NCBI RefSeq assembly: GCF_019891395.1
Contig: NZ_CP078143.1
Coordinates: 2,989,001 to 3,053,000, forward strand
Reading direction: 5' to 3'
Length of the DNA stretch: 64,000 nt
DNA from: Nitratireductor kimnyeongensis
GTDB taxonomy: Bacteria > Pseudomonadota > Alphaproteobacteria > Rhizobiales > Rhizobiaceae
Shown here piece after piece: positions 1 through 9,169 of the stretch. Each line of letters begins with the position of its first letter. Positions within the stretch are counted from its first letter, which is position 1. Under the pieces are notes generated by a model. It ran no database searches and was not told the DNA's origin. It was given only the letters and a program-made list of their open reading frames with translations. The translations under genes were made by a program, and so were the position numbers.

Positions 1-415
1 TGAAACCAGAACTCGGCGTGATGGCCGCGATGCGCTGCGAGCCAAGGTCGGGCCAGATCAGTCCTGAACCCACCAGCCGGAAATGGGGTGCGACGATCAG
101 GCGGTCTAGCTGCTGGTCCGTCGTGTTGGCGAGCGCGAAAACCGCCCAGTCCCCCGTGGAGCGCTCATCCTGTGCCTCCACCTCGATGCGCCGGACGATG
201 CCGTCAACATCAGGCGCAGTCGATACCTGGAACGCTTCTCCCTGGCCGCGATAAATCTCCACCGCACCTGACAGGTCCAACGCCACGTCGTCACGGGCAA
301 TCTTGATCGGCTCGATCGCATCTGCCGGGCCCGTTGCCGAGACAAGGCCAGTAACCGCAGCAAAGAGGGCCACTATGAGTGCGGAAATGAACGGACGCGA
401 CAATGCGGGGAACAA
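1..415 (-). CDS. N-terminal part of a membrane signalling protein (probable GGDEF/EAL family), cut by the window edge
   Basis: The reading frame stays open from the left window edge to about 415. It encodes a signal-like segment (charged start, then an Ala/Val/Leu-rich stretch ending near an Ala-Asp-Ala site) followed by an extracytoplasmic domain that contains GDWAVFALANTTDQQLDRLI and FRLVGSGLIWPDLGS. I recall this domain from rhizobial proteins whose later parts carry membrane helices and GGDEF/EAL domains, but no catalytic domain lies inside the window, so the enzyme class is inferred. The start is uncertain. A TTG at 415 has a GAGG nine bases upstream and keeps the signal peptide intact, whereas a GTG at 373 is an alternative. 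The gene begins 5 bases after the acetyltransferase stop, suggesting co-transcription with the run that starts at thrC. Confidence 0.6.
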   Translation of the reverse strand, partial: MFPALSRPFISALIVALFAAVTGLVSATGPADAIEPIKIARDDVALDLSGAVEIYRGQGEAFQVSTAPDVDGIVRRIEVEAQDERSTGDWAVFALANTTDQQLDRLIVAPHFRLVGSGLIWPDLGSQRIAAITPSSGF

Positions 416-420
416 GGAAA

Positions 421-1023
421 TCAGCCTCGTGGTTCTAGTACAGGCACGTGATGCTCCTTGGCGATCAGCGCATAAAGATAATGATCACGCCAAGAACCAT
501 TGATCCTGAGATAGGATCTGAGAAGGCCTTCGCGCTGAAATCCGGCTTTTTCAAGTAAACCGACAGAACGTTTATTGTCTGGAATACAGGCGGCTTCCAA
601 ACGGTGCAACCGCAAGCCTTCGAAAGCGTAGGGAATGAGCAATTGCAGCGCGGCCAACATCATTCCGCGACCGGCATAACGCTCCCCCATCCAGTAGCCT
701 ATGCTAGCGGTCTGGGCGACGCCGCGTCTGATGTTCGACAGGGTGATTCCGCCAACCAAAGCTTCCGTCGGCGCGTCAAAGACGAAGAAGCTGATCCCGG
801 TACCCTTGTCGAATTCAGCACGATAGCGCTTCAGACGGTGCCGGAACGCACCTTTGGACAACTCGTCGGGAGCCCAGCTGGGCTCCCAGGGGACGAGGAA
901 TCCACGGCTCTCATCGCGCAGGGCCGCCCATTCCGCATGGTCGCTTAAGACCGGCATTCTGAGGAACACTGTTTCGCCCTTGAGCGCCGGAGGCGGGCGG
1001 CGGAAGAAGGGCACGTCCAGCAT
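421..1023 (-). CDS. GNAT family N-acetyltransferase (RimJ/RimL-like)
   Basis: A 200-residue protein with the layout of GNAT acyltransferases. It has a LRMPVLSDHAEWAALR-type N-terminus, the middle strand GYWMGERYAGRGMMLAALQL that forms the acetyl-CoA pyrophosphate loop (Arg-Gly-Met in place of the classic R/Q-x-x-G-x-G/A), and a C-terminal RLEAACIPDNKRSVGLLEKA segment typical of the RimJ/RimL branch. It would transfer acetyl from acetyl-CoA to an amine, possibly the N-terminus of a ribosomal protein, but the substrate cannot be read from sequence. It sits 15 bases downstream of the M16 peptidase gene and 5 bases upstream of the signalling gene on the same strand, consistent with an operon. ATG start at 1023. 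Confidence 0.85.
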   Translation of the reverse strand: MLDVPFFRRPPPALKGETVFLRMPVLSDHAEWAALRDESRGFLVPWEPSWAPDELSKGAFRHRLKRYRAEFDKGTGISFFVFDAPTEALVGGITLSNIRRGVAQTASIGYWMGERYAGRGMMLAALQLLIPYAFEGLRLHRLEAACIPDNKRSVGLLEKAGFQREGLLRSYLRINGSWRDHYLYALIAKEHHVPVLEPRG

Positions 1024-1038
1024 ATGTCCGAGACGATC

Positions 1039-2331
1039 CTACACGGCGAGCTTGCGTGGCATAGGCCCCTGATCGCTCAGTGCATCCTGGATGGATTCGA
1101 AGGGCGCAAGGCTGCCGACCGGACCGATTGCCGCAAGAGTGGGCTTGGTGGTGAAAAGGCGTTGCGAAAGATCGGTCAGCCGATCAACCGTAAGGTTCGA
1201 CAGACGATCCATCAACTCGTCGACGTCGATGGGACGGCCGTAGAGGAGGAGTTGGCGTGCGATCTGAGAAGCGCGGCTAGCCGGGTTTTCGCGCGCCATC
1301 ATGAGGCCGGCGCGATATTGCGCGCGCGCCCGGTCCAGTTCGTCTTGTCCGATGGACTGGCCGGCTTTCTGCAACTCTCCAAGAAGCAAAGGCACCAGTT
1401 CTTCAATGTCGTCTTTGCCGGTGGCTGCATGAACGCCAAAAATACCGGTATCGGAAAATCCCCAATGAAAGGCATAGACCGAATAGCACAAACCGTGCTT
1501 CTCACGCACTTCCTGGAACAGTCTAGAGGACATGCCTCCGCCGAGAATGGTGGACAGCACCTGGGAAGCGTAGAAGTCGCGCACGTGATACGCTCGGCCT
1601 TCGAAGCCGAGAATAATCTGCGCATCCATCAGATCGCGATGCTCGCGGAAGTCACCGCCGACATAATGCGCATAGGGGGGCGTTTTGCCCTCGGCCTTGC
1701 TGCGGAAACCGCCGAGACGGCTCTCGACCTCACGCACGAACGCGTCATGTGTGAGACCGCCCGCGGCGACGATGACCATACGGTCGGCCGAATATTGGCG
1801 TTCCAGAAAGCCACGCAATTGATCAGACGTGAAGGACTGGACCGTTTCCGGCGTTCCAAGCACGGAGCGGCCAAGCGCCTGATGGCGAAATGCGGTTTCA
1901 GTAAAACGATCGAAGACGATGTCGTCGGGAATGTCGTGCGCGGCCCCGATTTCCTGGAGGATCACATGCTGCTCGCGTTCAAGCTCATGCGGGTCGAATT
2001 TCGAATCGGTCAGAATATCGGACAGAAGTTCGACCGCCAGCGGCATATCGGCGCTGAGAACGCGGGCGTAAAAGGCGGTCGTCTCGACACTCGTCGCCGC
2101 GTTGATCTCACCGCCGACATCTTCAATGTCGGTTGCGATCTGGCGTGCGGTGCGTTTGCTGGTCCCCTTGAACGCCATGTGTTCCAGGAGATGCGCAATA
2201 CCGTGCTCATTCTCGTGCTCGTTGCGCGAACCGGATTTGACCCAGATGCCCAGCGCAACGGTTTCCAGATGAGGCAGGGTTTCGGTTGCGACCGTCAGGC
2301 CGTTCGACAGACGGCTTACCTCAACACCCAT
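1039..2331 (-). CDS. M16 family zinc metallopeptidase (processing-protease-like)
   Basis: A 430-residue pitrilysin-family protein related to the beta subunit of mitochondrial processing peptidase. The inverted zinc motif HxxEH is present as His47-Leu-Leu-Glu50-His51, followed by the expected downstream acidic region (VGGEINAATSVETTAFYA). The C-terminal half has the usual second M16 domain with the glycine-rich GGGMSSRLFQEVREK segment. The length matches bacterial single-chain homologues that act as dimers on peptides. The gene begins 24 bases downstream of the thrC stop, and the acetyltransferase gene follows, an order I associate with rhizobial genomes. A catalytic protease is likely because the zinc motif is intact. 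The physiological substrate is unknown. Confidence 0.92.
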   Translation of the reverse strand: MGVEVSRLSNGLTVATETLPHLETVALGIWVKSGSRNEHENEHGIAHLLEHMAFKGTSKRTARQIATDIEDVGGEINAATSVETTAFYARVLSADMPLAVELLSDILTDSKFDPHELEREQHVILQEIGAAHDIPDDIVFDRFTETAFRHQALGRSVLGTPETVQSFTSDQLRGFLERQYSADRMVIVAAGGLTHDAFVREVESRLGGFRSKAEGKTPPYAHYVGGDFREHRDLMDAQIILGFEGRAYHVRDFYASQVLSTILGGGMSSRLFQEVREKHGLCYSVYAFHWGFSDTGIFGVHAATGKDDIEELVPLLLGELQKAGQSIGQDELDRARAQYRAGLMMARENPASRASQIARQLLLYGRPIDVDELMDRLSNLTVDRLTDLSQRLFTTKPTLAAIGPVGSLAPFESIQDALSDQGPMPRKLAV

Positions 2332-2355
2332 ATGCTTCTCACTCCTTGAACAAAC

Positions 2356-3759
2356 TCAACGCGCCGCTCTCGCATGGCGGCTAATATGATCCTGCAGCAT
2401 TCTTAAATCTGAGGGAAGGACTGTAAAGGACTCTTTCCGATTCATCAGATCACCAAGCCATTCAGGCAGGGCTGGCTCGATGCAGCTGGCATCCTTGACC
2501 GCTGCCGGAAACTTCGCCGGATGGGCGGTCGACAGCACGACCATGGGCGATGCGGATGCCGGCATGTCACGCGCGACCTTCACGCCGGTGGCCGTGTGCG
2601 GGTCAAGCAGATAGCCGCTCTCACGCCGAACCCGGCCGATCGTCGCAGCGGTCTCCGCCATATCCGAACGGCCCGCAGAAAAGCCATCCCGAATGGCCGC
2701 CAGTGTCTTTGGTTCGACGGTGAAACTTCCCGACTGTTTGAGCATCTGCATGTAACGCCGGATTTCATCCACATTCCCACCCGAAGCGAAATAGAGCAGG
2801 CGTTCGAAATTGGAAGATACCTGGATGTCCATGGACGGCGAGGTGGTCGCGACGACCTCGCGGGTCGCATATTCACCGCTCGTCAACGTGCGGGCGAGAA
2901 TGTCGTTGTCGTTGGTGGCGATCACAAGCCGGTCGATGGGCAGGCCCATCTCTCTAGCGGCGTAGCCAGCGAAAATATCACCAAAGTTGCCGGTAGGCAC
3001 CGTGAAGGATGCAGGTGTGTCAGGGGCACCGAGGGAGAGGCCGGCGGTGAAGTAATAAACGATCTGAGCCATGACGCGCGCCCAGTTGATCGAGTTCACA
3101 CCGGACAGGGCGACCCTGTCACGGAAGGCATGATCGTTGAACATGTCCTTGAGAAGGCCCTGGCAATCGTCAAAATTGCCCTGGACGGCAAGCGCGTGGA
3201 CGTTGGCGGCGCCCGACGTGGTCATCTGGCGCTGCTGGACCGGAGAGACGCGCCCCTCGGGGAAGAGTATGAACACGTCTGCCCGCTCGGTACCGGCAAA
3301 CGCCTCGATCGCAGCGCCGCCGGTGTCACCGGATGTCGCGCCGACGATCGTCACGCGTTCGCCTCGTTCGGCGAGAACGTGGTCCATCAACCGCGCCAAA
3401 AGCTGCATGGCGATGTCCTTGAAGGCCAGCGTGGGGCCGTGAAAGAGCTCGAGAACGAACTCGTTGGGACCGGTCTGGACAAGGGGGCAAACAGCGGGGT
3501 GTCGGAAGGTGGCGTAGCTCTCATCAATGATGCGGCGCAACGTCGCAGTGTCGATCTCGTCACCGACAAAGGGGCACAGAACACGGAAGGCGATTTCGCT
3601 ATAACTCTGACCGCGCATGGCACGAATGTCATCGACCGAGAAACGCGGCCATTCACGAGGAACGTATAGACCGCCATCGCGGGCCAACCCCGCCAGCATC
3701 GCATCGGAAAAACCAAGCGCCGGCGCATCGCCGCGCGTGCTGATATAATCTGTCGCCAT
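2356..3759 (-). CDS. thrC: Threonine synthase
   Basis: A 467-residue PLP enzyme converting O-phosphohomoserine to threonine, the last step of threonine biosynthesis. The N-terminus (MATDYISTRG) is the family's usual start. The PLP-binding lysine is Lys114 in HGPTLAFKDIAMQ, and the glycine-rich phosphate-binding loop GATSGDTGGAAIEAF follows. The downstream FTVPTGNFGDIFAGYAA segment is also characteristic. The open frame extends 41 codons further upstream, but those codons look unlike the family and the ATG at 3759 gives the normal length. The gene is first in a closely spaced minus-strand run with the M16 peptidase, the acetyltransferase and the signalling gene. Confidence 0.96.
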   Translation of the reverse strand: MATDYISTRGDAPALGFSDAMLAGLARDGGLYVPREWPRFSVDDIRAMRGQSYSEIAFRVLCPFVGDEIDTATLRRIIDESYATFRHPAVCPLVQTGPNEFVLELFHGPTLAFKDIAMQLLARLMDHVLAERGERVTIVGATSGDTGGAAIEAFAGTERADVFILFPEGRVSPVQQRQMTTSGAANVHALAVQGNFDDCQGLLKDMFNDHAFRDRVALSGVNSINWARVMAQIVYYFTAGLSLGAPDTPASFTVPTGNFGDIFAGYAAREMGLPIDRLVIATNDNDILARTLTSGEYATREVVATTSPSMDIQVSSNFERLLYFASGGNVDEIRRYMQMLKQSGSFTVEPKTLAAIRDGFSAGRSDMAETAATIGRVRRESGYLLDPHTATGVKVARDMPASASPMVVLSTAHPAKFPAAVKDASCIEPALPEWLGDLMNRKESFTVLPSDLRMLQDHISRHARAAR

Positions 3760-3841
3760 TCGTCGTGTTGCCTCATGAAGCGCGAGGAGGGAGCACCGGT
3801 GCGCGCACGAGCCCGTCGCATTCCGGCTGCGCGTCTGGTAT

Positions 3842-3882
3842 AGAGCATGATCTGGACGGGTGGGAACCGGTTTTCCACTCAA
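3842..3882. repeat. Rhizobial-type intergenic repeat, partly palindromic
   Basis: The interval between thrC and the lipoprotein contains a GAGCATGAT start followed by an imperfect palindrome centred on AACCGGTT (gtgggAACCGGTTttccac). I recall similar GCATGATC...GTGGAAACCGGTTTTC elements scattered between genes in rhizobial genomes. No second copy was found in this window, so the repeat status rests on memory. The rest of 3760-4013 shows no supportable gene. Confidence 0.45.
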
Positions 3883-4013
3883 ACCGCATGGAAATTGATC
3901 GTCGATGTCGGGATTTCTGGAAATTGCCGGAAAAATCTGTCATCTCTCCGCAGCCTTTTCGCATGGGCTTCACCCAATGCTTGTAGGGCGCGCAGATCCA
4001 CGGGGCATGTCAC

Positions 4014-4580
4014 TTGGTCAATTATCGTTTTCTCATCAGTTCCATCCTGCTTTCTGCCACCGCGATTGTTTCGGGCTGTCAGTCCGACGACGCCACAGGC
4101 GGTCTTGAACTTCAGAACGGAAATGTTCAACAACAGGACACGGACGTGATCCGCGAGAGTGAACTGCGCGCCTATTGTCCGCCGGTCTCTCTGCGTGAGG
4201 GGACGGCATATTTTACCACCTATGAAAAGGGTGGGCAGGATCAGCCGGGAAGCGTCATCTACCAGGCGTCGATCAGCGATGTGACACGCAAATGCACCTA
4301 TGCCACTGGCTCGTTCACAATGACGGTGGCCGTGGCAGGGCGGGTGGTGCCGGGCCCGAAGGGCAACACCGGAACGATCACGATGCCGATCCGTATCGTG
4401 GCTGTTCGCGGCGGTGAGGTGGTCTATTCCAAACTGTTCCAGCACCAGGTGGCAATCAGCGATACTGCGGGGGCTACTCAGTTTATCTTCAACGATCCGA
4501 ATGTGATGATTACGGGGGCGCCCGATCGCAGCATTCAGTTGATGGTCGGGTTCGACGAGGGCCCGAACGTCGGCCGCTGA
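4014..4580 (+). CDS. Predicted outer-membrane or periplasmic lipoprotein of unknown function
   Basis: A 188-residue protein that starts with a lipoprotein signal peptide: a short basic N-terminus, a hydrophobic core (FLISSILLSATAIVS) and a Gly-Cys lipobox at residues 21-22, giving acylated Cys22. The mature part has Cys residues in an AYCPPVSL segment and in RKCTYATGSFTMTVAVAGRVV, and looks like a beta-rich domain with alternating hydrophobic residues. The start appears to be TTG at 4014. An ATG at 4007 is out of frame, and no in-frame ATG restores a better signal. I do not recognise a named family. It stands alone between thrC and a convergent HAD gene. Confidence 0.75.
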   Translation: MVNYRFLISSILLSATAIVSGCQSDDATGGLELQNGNVQQQDTDVIRESELRAYCPPVSLREGTAYFTTYEKGGQDQPGSVIYQASISDVTRKCTYATGSFTMTVAVAGRVVPGPKGNTGTITMPIRIVAVRGGEVVYSKLFQHQVAISDTAGATQFIFNDPNVMITGAPDRSIQLMVGFDEGPNVGR

Positions 4581-4637
4581 TCAGTTCAGCGTGTTCCAGG
4601 CAGCAGGCCGCGGCGCTCCGTCTGCAAATGTATGGCA

Positions 4638-4658
4638 GGAGGAGACCCGCGCTCCTCC
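4638..4658. terminator. Small GC hairpin between convergent genes
   Basis: GGAGGAG (4638-4644) and CTCCTCC (4652-4658) form a perfect 7-bp stem with a 7-base loop, 58 bases after the lipoprotein stop and upstream of the convergent HAD gene's end. An A-run lies at 4667-4673, but no T-tract immediately follows the stem on either strand, so intrinsic termination is only possible. Confidence 0.3.
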
Positions 4659-4719
4659 CGTTGCATAAAAAAATCAGCGTGTTGGAACTTCCGGCTGAAT
4701 CCTTTTGCGAGATGTGCCG

Positions 4720-5409
4720 TCAGGCGTCCTCGCTCCATTCCGACAGGGCTGCGACCACGCCGTTGAGGTCCTGGTGGCGGTGAATGACCGTCTCTGCTCC
4801 TGCTTCCATCAGAAGGTCTGCATGACCGGGCTGTATGTGCGATCCGCCCGTGAACCCGATCACCCGCATGCCAGCGGCCTTCGCACCGGCGATTCCATGC
4901 ACTGAGTCCTCAATGACGAAACAGCGCCCGGTTGCGGCGCCGAACTTTTCGGCAGCAAAGAGGAAAACGTCCGGGGCCGGCTTGGGCTGGCGGGTGGGCG
5001 TTTCAAGAGACGAGTAGATGTGATCCTTGAAAAAGGGCAGGAGCCGGGTGCGGGACAGCATCGCTTCCACCCGTTCATGGCTCGAATTTGAACAGACGCA
5101 TTTCGGCACGGTGACGCCGGCCACGGCTTCGTGAACGCCCTCCAGCGGTTTGACCTCCTTGCGCACCTTCCTGTCGACTTCACTCTCGGCACGGTCAATC
5201 AGTGTGGCCTGGAGGGGGGCCTCGGCATTCTCCTCAATGGACAGGAGAATGTCCTTGAAGGTGAGGCCGGCATAGCGGCGTGCCAGCTCTTCCGGCGTGA
5301 TCTCGAACCCCGCTTCGGTCAGGACCTTCGCCTCGACACGCGAGGCAATGATTTCCGAATCAACGAGAACTCCATCGCAGTCGAATATGACGAGTTCGGG
5401 AGCGGGCAT
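4720..5409 (-). CDS. HAD superfamily phosphatase (beta-phosphoglucomutase/Gph-like)
   Basis: A 229-residue HAD subfamily IA hydrolase. Motif I is FDCDGVLVDSE near residues 9-19, with nucleophile and acid/base Asp both present. Motif II is the Ser in VCSNSSHERV. The Lys of motif III is in RQPKPAPDVFLFAA, and the motif IV acidic pair is in CFVIEDSVHGIAGAKAAG. A helical cap follows motif I, as in sugar-phosphate phosphatases and beta-phosphoglucomutases. It probably dephosphorylates a small phosphorylated metabolite, but sequence alone does not fix the substrate. ATG start at 5409. It is transcribed away from the vWA gene region and has no obvious operon partner. Confidence 0.88.
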   Translation of the reverse strand: MPAPELVIFDCDGVLVDSEIIASRVEAKVLTEAGFEITPEELARRYAGLTFKDILLSIEENAEAPLQATLIDRAESEVDRKVRKEVKPLEGVHEAVAGVTVPKCVCSNSSHERVEAMLSRTRLLPFFKDHIYSSLETPTRQPKPAPDVFLFAAEKFGAATGRCFVIEDSVHGIAGAKAAGMRVIGFTGGSHIQPGHADLLMEAGAETVIHRHQDLNGVVAALSEWSEDA

Positions 5410-5507
5410 GGCAAGACCTGTGGAGTTTTAAAACCTGAAAGGCGGGAGATGGGGGCATAGCCCTTATAACGCCCCAAGACAACTCCACAGCTGCCATGCC
5501 TCGGCTC

Positions 5508-7160
5508 CTATTCGATGACAACCTCCGTGCGCTCCCCTGCGGCTACGGTTGCCTTCCGGCTTTCTTCCGCCCTGTCCCCCTCATAGCGAACGCGCACTTC
5601 ATATTCGCCCGGATGGAAGGTCTCCTGCGCTTCCACGTCATAACTGCCACTCAGGTTCTTCTGGTTGCCCTGCAGATCTTTCTTTCCTTCAAGAAAATCG
5701 ATCCTGTAGGCGCCGGGAGCAGAGACGGCCAGAACGCCGGCATTGATGTTGACAATTGGCTCGATCCGTTCGCCTGCCTTGACGCTGATAGGCGTCATCG
5801 CCTCGGCCTTGCCGAGCCTTGCATGAAGCATGTAGTCGCCGGGCGGGACATCCATGCCCTGCTTGCCGGGGCCGTATTGGCCGGCAAGCGTCTTGCGGTT
5901 TCCGTTGATGTCGGCCTTCGCCTCCAGAACCTCGAAACGGATGGCGTTGCCTTCCACCTCCGGCCCGCCTTCCGTGTAAATAGCGGTGGGAACAACAAGT
6001 CCGGAACCGATGATCAGATCGAGCGTGAGGGTCTCGCCGGCGACAAGTTGATGGTCTTCTTCGGCGGTGGCCTGGGCAATCCGCCCGGTAACCTTGATCG
6101 TACCGGCCTTCGCCCAGACGCGGGTCTGGCCATAGCCGCCGTCCTTCGTGCCGTCGAAGTGCACATCGACGCGCGCGCTCTGGTCGGCATCGGTGTCTTC
6201 AGGGGTGCGTTTGGGGGTGATTTCGACCAGGCCGGCATCAAGCACGGCGACCACATCCGTCGTGGCATCGGCGGTCAGTTCGACATCGGTTTCGAAATCA
6301 ATGCGCCCGAGCCTTGCTTTCGCGCGATATTTGCCGGGCGGAACGCTGGCTGCGAACATGCCGCGATAGCCGCCTGCTGCACTCCGGTCGGCGGGTTGGC
6401 CATTCTCGCCAAGCGGGACGAAATCCCAGCGCACTTCCGAACTTTCGGCCATGTCGGGGCCATCCTGCGAAAGCCGGGCGATCCCGCGCACATTGAATTC
6501 GACTGGGGCCGGTTCGGGTTTTGGCTCGGGCTCCGATTCAGGAGCCTTGGCGACGGTGGTTTGCAGCGCTTCGGCAAGCTGGCCCGCATCATCGGCCTTG
6601 AGATAAAGGCCTCCCGTGTTTTCTGCCAGACAGGCCACTTCCTGTCCCTCTTCGTCCGACAGTCCGAAGCCAACCACGTGGGCGGTGAAATCGACACCCG
6701 AAGCTTCCAGTTCGCGGCCGAGGGCGCAGGGATCGGCATCACAGGTCTCAAGCCCGTCGGTGACGAGGATGACCGTTGCCGCATTCTCCTCGATGCGCAG
6801 TTCCTCCGCAGCCTTTCGAACAGCATCGGTAAGCGGCGTCTTGCCCTTCGGGTTCAGACTGTCGGCAAAATCGGCCACGGCGCCTGCCGTGCCCGTTGCG
6901 GGCGGTATGGCGATCTCGATGTCGGAACAGGAACCTTTTTCCCGGTGCCCGTAGGCGACAAGCCCAAGCTCGGTGTCCTGCGGCAACCGGTCCATAACCT
7001 CGCGTAGCGTTTGGCGCGCGATCTCGATCTTCGTGGTCCCGTCGATCTGGCCCCACATGGAGCCGGAGCCATCCAGAACAATGATTGTCTTGCCTGTGGC
7101 CATTGCGGGAAGGGCAAAAAGCAAGGCTGCGAGAACGCTCAACAAGCGGGTGCGGATCAT
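5508..7160 (-). CDS. Secreted von Willebrand factor A domain protein with C-terminal beta repeats
   Basis: A 550-residue exported protein. It has a signal peptide (MIRTRLLSVLAALLFALPAMA, cleavage near residue 21) and then a vWA domain directly at the mature N-terminus. Its MIDAS metal site begins with the DxSxS motif (LDGSGSM); a conserved Thr in GKTPLTDAV and the Asp of LVTDGLETC follow. After a Glu/Pro-rich linker (ESEPEPKPEPAPVE), about 300 residues contain at least three units with a Pro-x-Gly-x-Tyr core (VPPGKYRAKARL, VPPGDYMLHARL, FHPGEYEVRVRY), each followed by an acidic or Gly-rich strand. These look like small beta-sandwich modules. The ATG at 7160 is chosen because it gives the signal peptide; the open frame runs 21 codons further. 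The role is unknown, possibly metal-dependent adhesion or binding in the periplasm. Confidence 0.85.
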   Translation of the reverse strand: MIRTRLLSVLAALLFALPAMATGKTIIVLDGSGSMWGQIDGTTKIEIARQTLREVMDRLPQDTELGLVAYGHREKGSCSDIEIAIPPATGTAGAVADFADSLNPKGKTPLTDAVRKAAEELRIEENAATVILVTDGLETCDADPCALGRELEASGVDFTAHVVGFGLSDEEGQEVACLAENTGGLYLKADDAGQLAEALQTTVAKAPESEPEPKPEPAPVEFNVRGIARLSQDGPDMAESSEVRWDFVPLGENGQPADRSAAGGYRGMFAASVPPGKYRAKARLGRIDFETDVELTADATTDVVAVLDAGLVEITPKRTPEDTDADQSARVDVHFDGTKDGGYGQTRVWAKAGTIKVTGRIAQATAEEDHQLVAGETLTLDLIIGSGLVVPTAIYTEGGPEVEGNAIRFEVLEAKADINGNRKTLAGQYGPGKQGMDVPPGDYMLHARLGKAEAMTPISVKAGERIEPIVNINAGVLAVSAPGAYRIDFLEGKKDLQGNQKNLSGSYDVEAQETFHPGEYEVRVRYEGDRAEESRKATVAAGERTEVVIE

Positions 7161-7246
7161 GCCGGGTCTCCGTGGATAGTAGTTGACGTAGGGGAAGATT
7201 GCACAGCTTCTCATGAGCCGCAAATCCGCATCGCCCTTACGGAATA

Positions 7247-7267
7247 TTTACCATCTTCCGTAACCAT
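7247..7267. promoter_or_regulatory. Possible CtrA half-sites upstream of ccrM
   Basis: TTTACCAT (7247-7254) and GTAACCAT (7260-7267) each match 7 of 8 bases of the TTAACCAT CtrA half-site and sit about 37-57 bases before the ccrM start. CtrA controls ccrM in several alphaproteobacteria. The match is suggestive only, and no GANTC site was seen in the leader. Confidence 0.45.
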
Positions 7268-7279
7268 AACGGCAGGTAA

Positions 7280-8437
<1,158 letters not shown>

Positions 8438-8450
8438 GCGCGACATGGAA

Positions 8451-8479
8451 ACGGCTCCGGAACCCCATCCCGGAGCCGT
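8451..8479 (+). terminator. Hairpin downstream of ccrM
   Basis: ACGGCTCCGG (8451-8460) and CCGGAGCCGT (8470-8479) pair perfectly over 10 bp around a 9-base loop, 14 bases after the ccrM stop. No U-tract follows, so it may be a weak terminator or an RNA-stabilising stem between convergent genes. Confidence 0.55.
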
Positions 8480-8551
8480 GAAATGCGCCTTCAATCAAAG
8501 GAATAAAGCGCTTTCGTGAATCATTGCATGATGGCGCTGGAAGCGAGCTTC

Positions 8552-9163
8552 TCAGACGACGAAGCCGTAAGAGACAAGGTCCTTGCGCAGCTTCTCTGCG
8601 CCAGTGAAATGTACGGCCTTCCAGCCCGCTTCTTGTGCGCCGACCACGTTCTTTTCGCTGTCGTCGATGAACAGTGTCGCTGCCGGTTCCAGGTCGAAAC
8701 TCTCGACATGGGTGTCGTAGATCGCGCGGTCCGGTTTGATCAGTCCGATCTCGCCTGAAACGGTGACGCCGCGCGGCCTGTTCAGGAAGGCAAAACGCCT
8801 GCGCGCCTCCACGAACGTGTCGGCAGCGAAATTGGTCAGCATTGTCACGTCATGGCCATCATCGATGAGCGTTTCGAGAATGGCGACCGAATCGTCATAG
8901 GCATGCGGCACCATCTCGTGCCAGTGGCGCCGGAAACCGCGAATATTCTCTTCTTCTTGCGGATGCTCGGCAATGAGCAGTGCTTCGGCGTCTTCCCATG
9001 TGCGTCCGCGATCCTGCTCTACGTTCCAGTCGCCGGTGCAGACATTTTCCAGAAACCAGCGTCGCTGCTCATCGTCGGGAATCAGGTGACGGTAGGGGAT
9101 TTCCGGATCGTAGTGGATCAGCACCCGGCCGATGTCGAAGACGACGTGTCTAATGTCACTCAT
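8552..9163 (-). CDS. HAD family hydrolase, YihX-like
   Basis: A 203-residue HAD-IA protein. Motif I reads FDIGRVLIHYD, so the nucleophilic Asp is kept but the usual second Asp is a Gly, as in the YihX type (FDLGNV...). Motif II is the Thr in MLTNFAADTF, the Lys is in GEIGLIKPDRAIYD, and the acidic motif IV is FIDDSEKNV. The segment WNVEQDRGRTWEDAEALL is also typical of this branch. YihX hydrolyses alpha-glucose-1-phosphate; the substrate here is not determined. The mutY stop lies only 6 bases upstream of this gene's start on the same strand, so the two are probably co-transcribed. Confidence 0.87.
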   Translation of the reverse strand: MSDIRHVVFDIGRVLIHYDPEIPYRHLIPDDEQRRWFLENVCTGDWNVEQDRGRTWEDAEALLIAEHPQEEENIRGFRRHWHEMVPHAYDDSVAILETLIDDGHDVTMLTNFAADTFVEARRRFAFLNRPRGVTVSGEIGLIKPDRAIYDTHVESFDLEPAATLFIDDSEKNVVGAQEAGWKAVHFTGAEKLRKDLVSYGFVV

Positions 9164-9169
9164 GCGGTT

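Noticed and set aside
1024..2349. 441-codon plus-strand frame
   Set aside because: Antisense of the M16 peptidase gene with the intact HxxEH motif.
5496..7007. 503-codon plus-strand frame
   Set aside because: It is antisense to the vWA gene, which has a signal peptide and MIDAS motif; the long antisense frame is a GC-rich artefact.
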